Shown here: in pieces, positions 62,621-64,000 of the stretch | How positions within the stretch are numbered: the first letter of the stretch is position 1 | Layout of the letters: every line of letters begins with the position of its first letter | DNA from: Prorocentrum cordatum | Lineage: Eukaryota > Sar > Dinophyceae > Prorocentrales > Prorocentraceae | Assembly (NCBI GenBank): GCA_963575745.1 | Contig: CAUYUJ010015723.1 | Coordinates: forward strand, 97,501-161,500 | Length of the DNA stretch: 64,000 nt | Direction of reading: 5' to 3' | Position numbers and translations under genes: made by a program | Notes under the pieces: generated by a model | The model's input: the letters and a program-made list of their open reading frames with translations, nothing else | Databases searched by the model: none | Told to the model about the DNA's origin: nothing

Positions 62621-62984
62621 CAAGGACTACATCCCAAAAATAATTTCGAGCACCAGGACAAGTGTCAAAAGAGTGTCGAAACAGTGTCGGACGAGTGTTG
62701 CTCAGAGCGTGAATTACCTACCCCGCTTTCGCTTCCAGGCAAAACCAAGTCATACCACGCGCCTCCTCGTCAAGCGGCCTGACCAGTACAGGCCGTAGTT
62801 TGGCATCGCTTGGTATCTCTTGGAAGCGAGTGTGGTCAAAAGCGAGGTAGGTTTGTTTGCCCCCTAGTTGCCCAGGGCCCGACATGTGAAAATTTTAGAG
62901 TTTCGGTATTGCTCGTGCTCGTGCTCGTGCTCGGGTCATACTGGCGCCTCGCTCGAGATATCCCCGCAGTCTGGCTGCGAACGG

Positions 62985-63100
62985 AGGAGGAGAAGAGGAG
63001 GAGAGGAAGAAGGTGGAGGTGGAGGGAGGAGATGGAGGGGGAGGAGGAAAATGAGGACGATGAGGAGGAGGAGGAGGAGGAGGAGGAGGAGGAGAAGGAG
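62985..63100. repeat. (GGA)n microsatellite
   Basis: GGA/GAG tract, purest at 63062-63097, followed by weak S2-like motifs to 63290. Confidence 0.9.
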
Positions 63101-63380
63101 GCGTCTTGGAGCCATCTTGGGCCGTCCTGGGGCCACATTGTGCAATCTTGGCCGCCTTGCAGTGAACATTGGGGCATCGTGGCCGTCTTGGAGGCTATGG
63201 TGGACCGCGTTGGGGTCGTCTTGAGGCAGTTGTTACCATGGGGGCGCATTGGGCCGTCTACGGGCCATGTTGGAGATGGCTGGGCCGCTTCAGGATTTCC
63301 AGCAGCCCGCACAACGAATTAAACACGGTAAATTTCAATGAATTTCGGTTTCTTGTGGGTTCCAATGGTGGTCTGATGGG
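63101..63380. repeat. Degenerate S2 sequence
   Basis: GGAGCCATCTTGGGCCGTCC, GGGGCATCGTGGCCGTCTTG and similar at irregular spacing. No gene recognised. Confidence 0.5.
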
Positions 63381-63381
63381 T

Positions 63382-63410
63382 CGTCATTGTTGTTGTTGTT
63401 GTTGTTGGCC
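63382..63410. repeat. (TTG)n microsatellite
   Basis: TTGTTG repeats, about eight units. Confidence 0.9.
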
Positions 63411-63494
63411 GCTTCTGATTGCACACTTCAGAACACTTCCAATGTGCCCCCACAAAGGTGGAAGAGGCACAACAAACAGCCCAGGATTGCGTCC

Positions 63495-63780
63495 AATATG
63501 CGTCTACATCTATACGCACACATCTGTACATATACGTACATACCGACATACAGACATACGCACGCATGTGCATTATGGGTGTGGACAAACATGCACGTGC
63601 ATACTTGTATGTAAATGTGCATATACACATCCACACGTGTGTATATATATATATACATATATATATAGAGATAGATGTACATCATGTGTACACGCAAACG
63701 TTAGTATGCTACGTACACGTGTACCTATATATATATATATATGTATACAAATATATATATATACACATACCGTACAGGCC
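63495..63780. repeat. (TA)n/(ACAT)n AT-rich tract
   Basis: Alternating ACATAC/TATATA runs, for example 63641-63668 and 63726-63742. Tyr/Ile/Val and His/Thr frames across it are artefacts. Confidence 0.9.
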
Positions 63781-63784
63781 GCAC

Positions 63785-63970
63785 GCACACAATGTTGAGC
63801 ATGCCCGCCGTTTTAGTGTTACGACTAAACGATCCAGCGGCAAGTCCCGCCACCGTGCCAGCCCAATATGTTGGGCGGCGACTGGTCGATGAGGCACAGG
63901 AGGCCGTCACGTGTGACGCCTCGTGTCTCCAGGCTTGGGAGAGCCGTGATGAGGATGATGATTACGGGAA
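63785..63970 (+). other. Possible coding fragment at right edge
   Basis: A plus-strand frame contains VLRLNDPAASPATVPAQYVG and RRLVDEAQEAVTCDASCLQA. Its composition differs from the surrounding repeats and could be an exon, but there is no motif I recognise and the opposite strand is also open. Confidence 0.25.
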
Positions 63971-64000
63971 TGATGGGATTGATGATGATTGATGGTGACG

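Noticed and set aside
63495-63780. Tyr/Ile-rich small membrane proteins
   Set aside because: Frames across an alternating TA/ACAT tract.

Overview
This is nuclear DNA from a eukaryote, most probably a dinoflagellate. Three observations support that. Spliced-leader sequence of the dinoflagellate type is embedded in the DNA just upstream of two genes. The introns that can be placed by protein homology begin with GC rather than GT. The retroelements carry the RT, RNase H and zinc-binding architecture common in dinoflagellates. The species cannot be fixed from the sequence. Gene density is very low: most of the 64 kb is tandem arrays, microsatellites, composite repeats and decayed retroelements. 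Most long reading frames here are artefacts of high GC or of repeats whose period is not a multiple of three.

Plus strand, about 4.6 to 40.3 kb: four short exons (4626-4697, 6599-6637, 21733-21851, 40124 to about 40263) join into one continuous piece of a myotubularin-type phosphoinositide phosphatase. The piece runs from the active-site loop HCSDGWDRTAQ to the conserved segment at the end of the phosphatase domain. Introns of about 1.9, 15.1 and 18.3 kb separate the exons, and all three read as GC-AG. Almost every repeat in the left two thirds of the window lies inside these introns. The start and end of the gene were not found.

Repeats and mobile DNA: a composite repeat, here called S1, occurs four times (9.5-10.9 kb on the minus strand; 26.9-29.5, 30.7-37.3 and 37.4-39.3 kb on the plus strand). 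Each copy has a head module, a low-complexity tract, a tandem array of 80-90 bp units and a tail module. The third copy is split by a decayed non-LTR-type retrotransposon (about 30.9-36.2 kb) that ends in poly(A) and has an apparent 40-bp target duplication. A second retroelement relic (RNase H domain) lies at the left edge. A second repeat class, S2, consists of short units built on GCCTCTTGGGG with a recurrent end module. A very GC-rich block at 12.4-18.3 kb lies between two copies of a 0.55-kb repeat, R3.

Minus strand, about 50.3 to 61.5 kb: a block with more ordinary composition holds four co-oriented protein genes. In transcription order they are P2 (exons near 61.4, 60.1 and 58.3 kb), P3 (56.9-56.2 kb), P1 (55.2-53.4 kb, interrupted by one TAG) and P4 (52.7-50.3 kb, four exons). 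From memory they resemble abundant multicopy dinoflagellate families of unknown function; P4 may derive from a transposase. P3 and P1 each have a spliced-leader relic 47-72 bases before the ATG, and P4 has a weaker candidate. This suggests the genes re-entered the genome through processed mRNA. Related repeat modules (GTTCGAACC units next to AT-rich sequence) lie on both sides of the block, and a hairpin-forming array sits between P1 and P3. The cassette and the S1 composite repeat are the best candidates for something undescribed.
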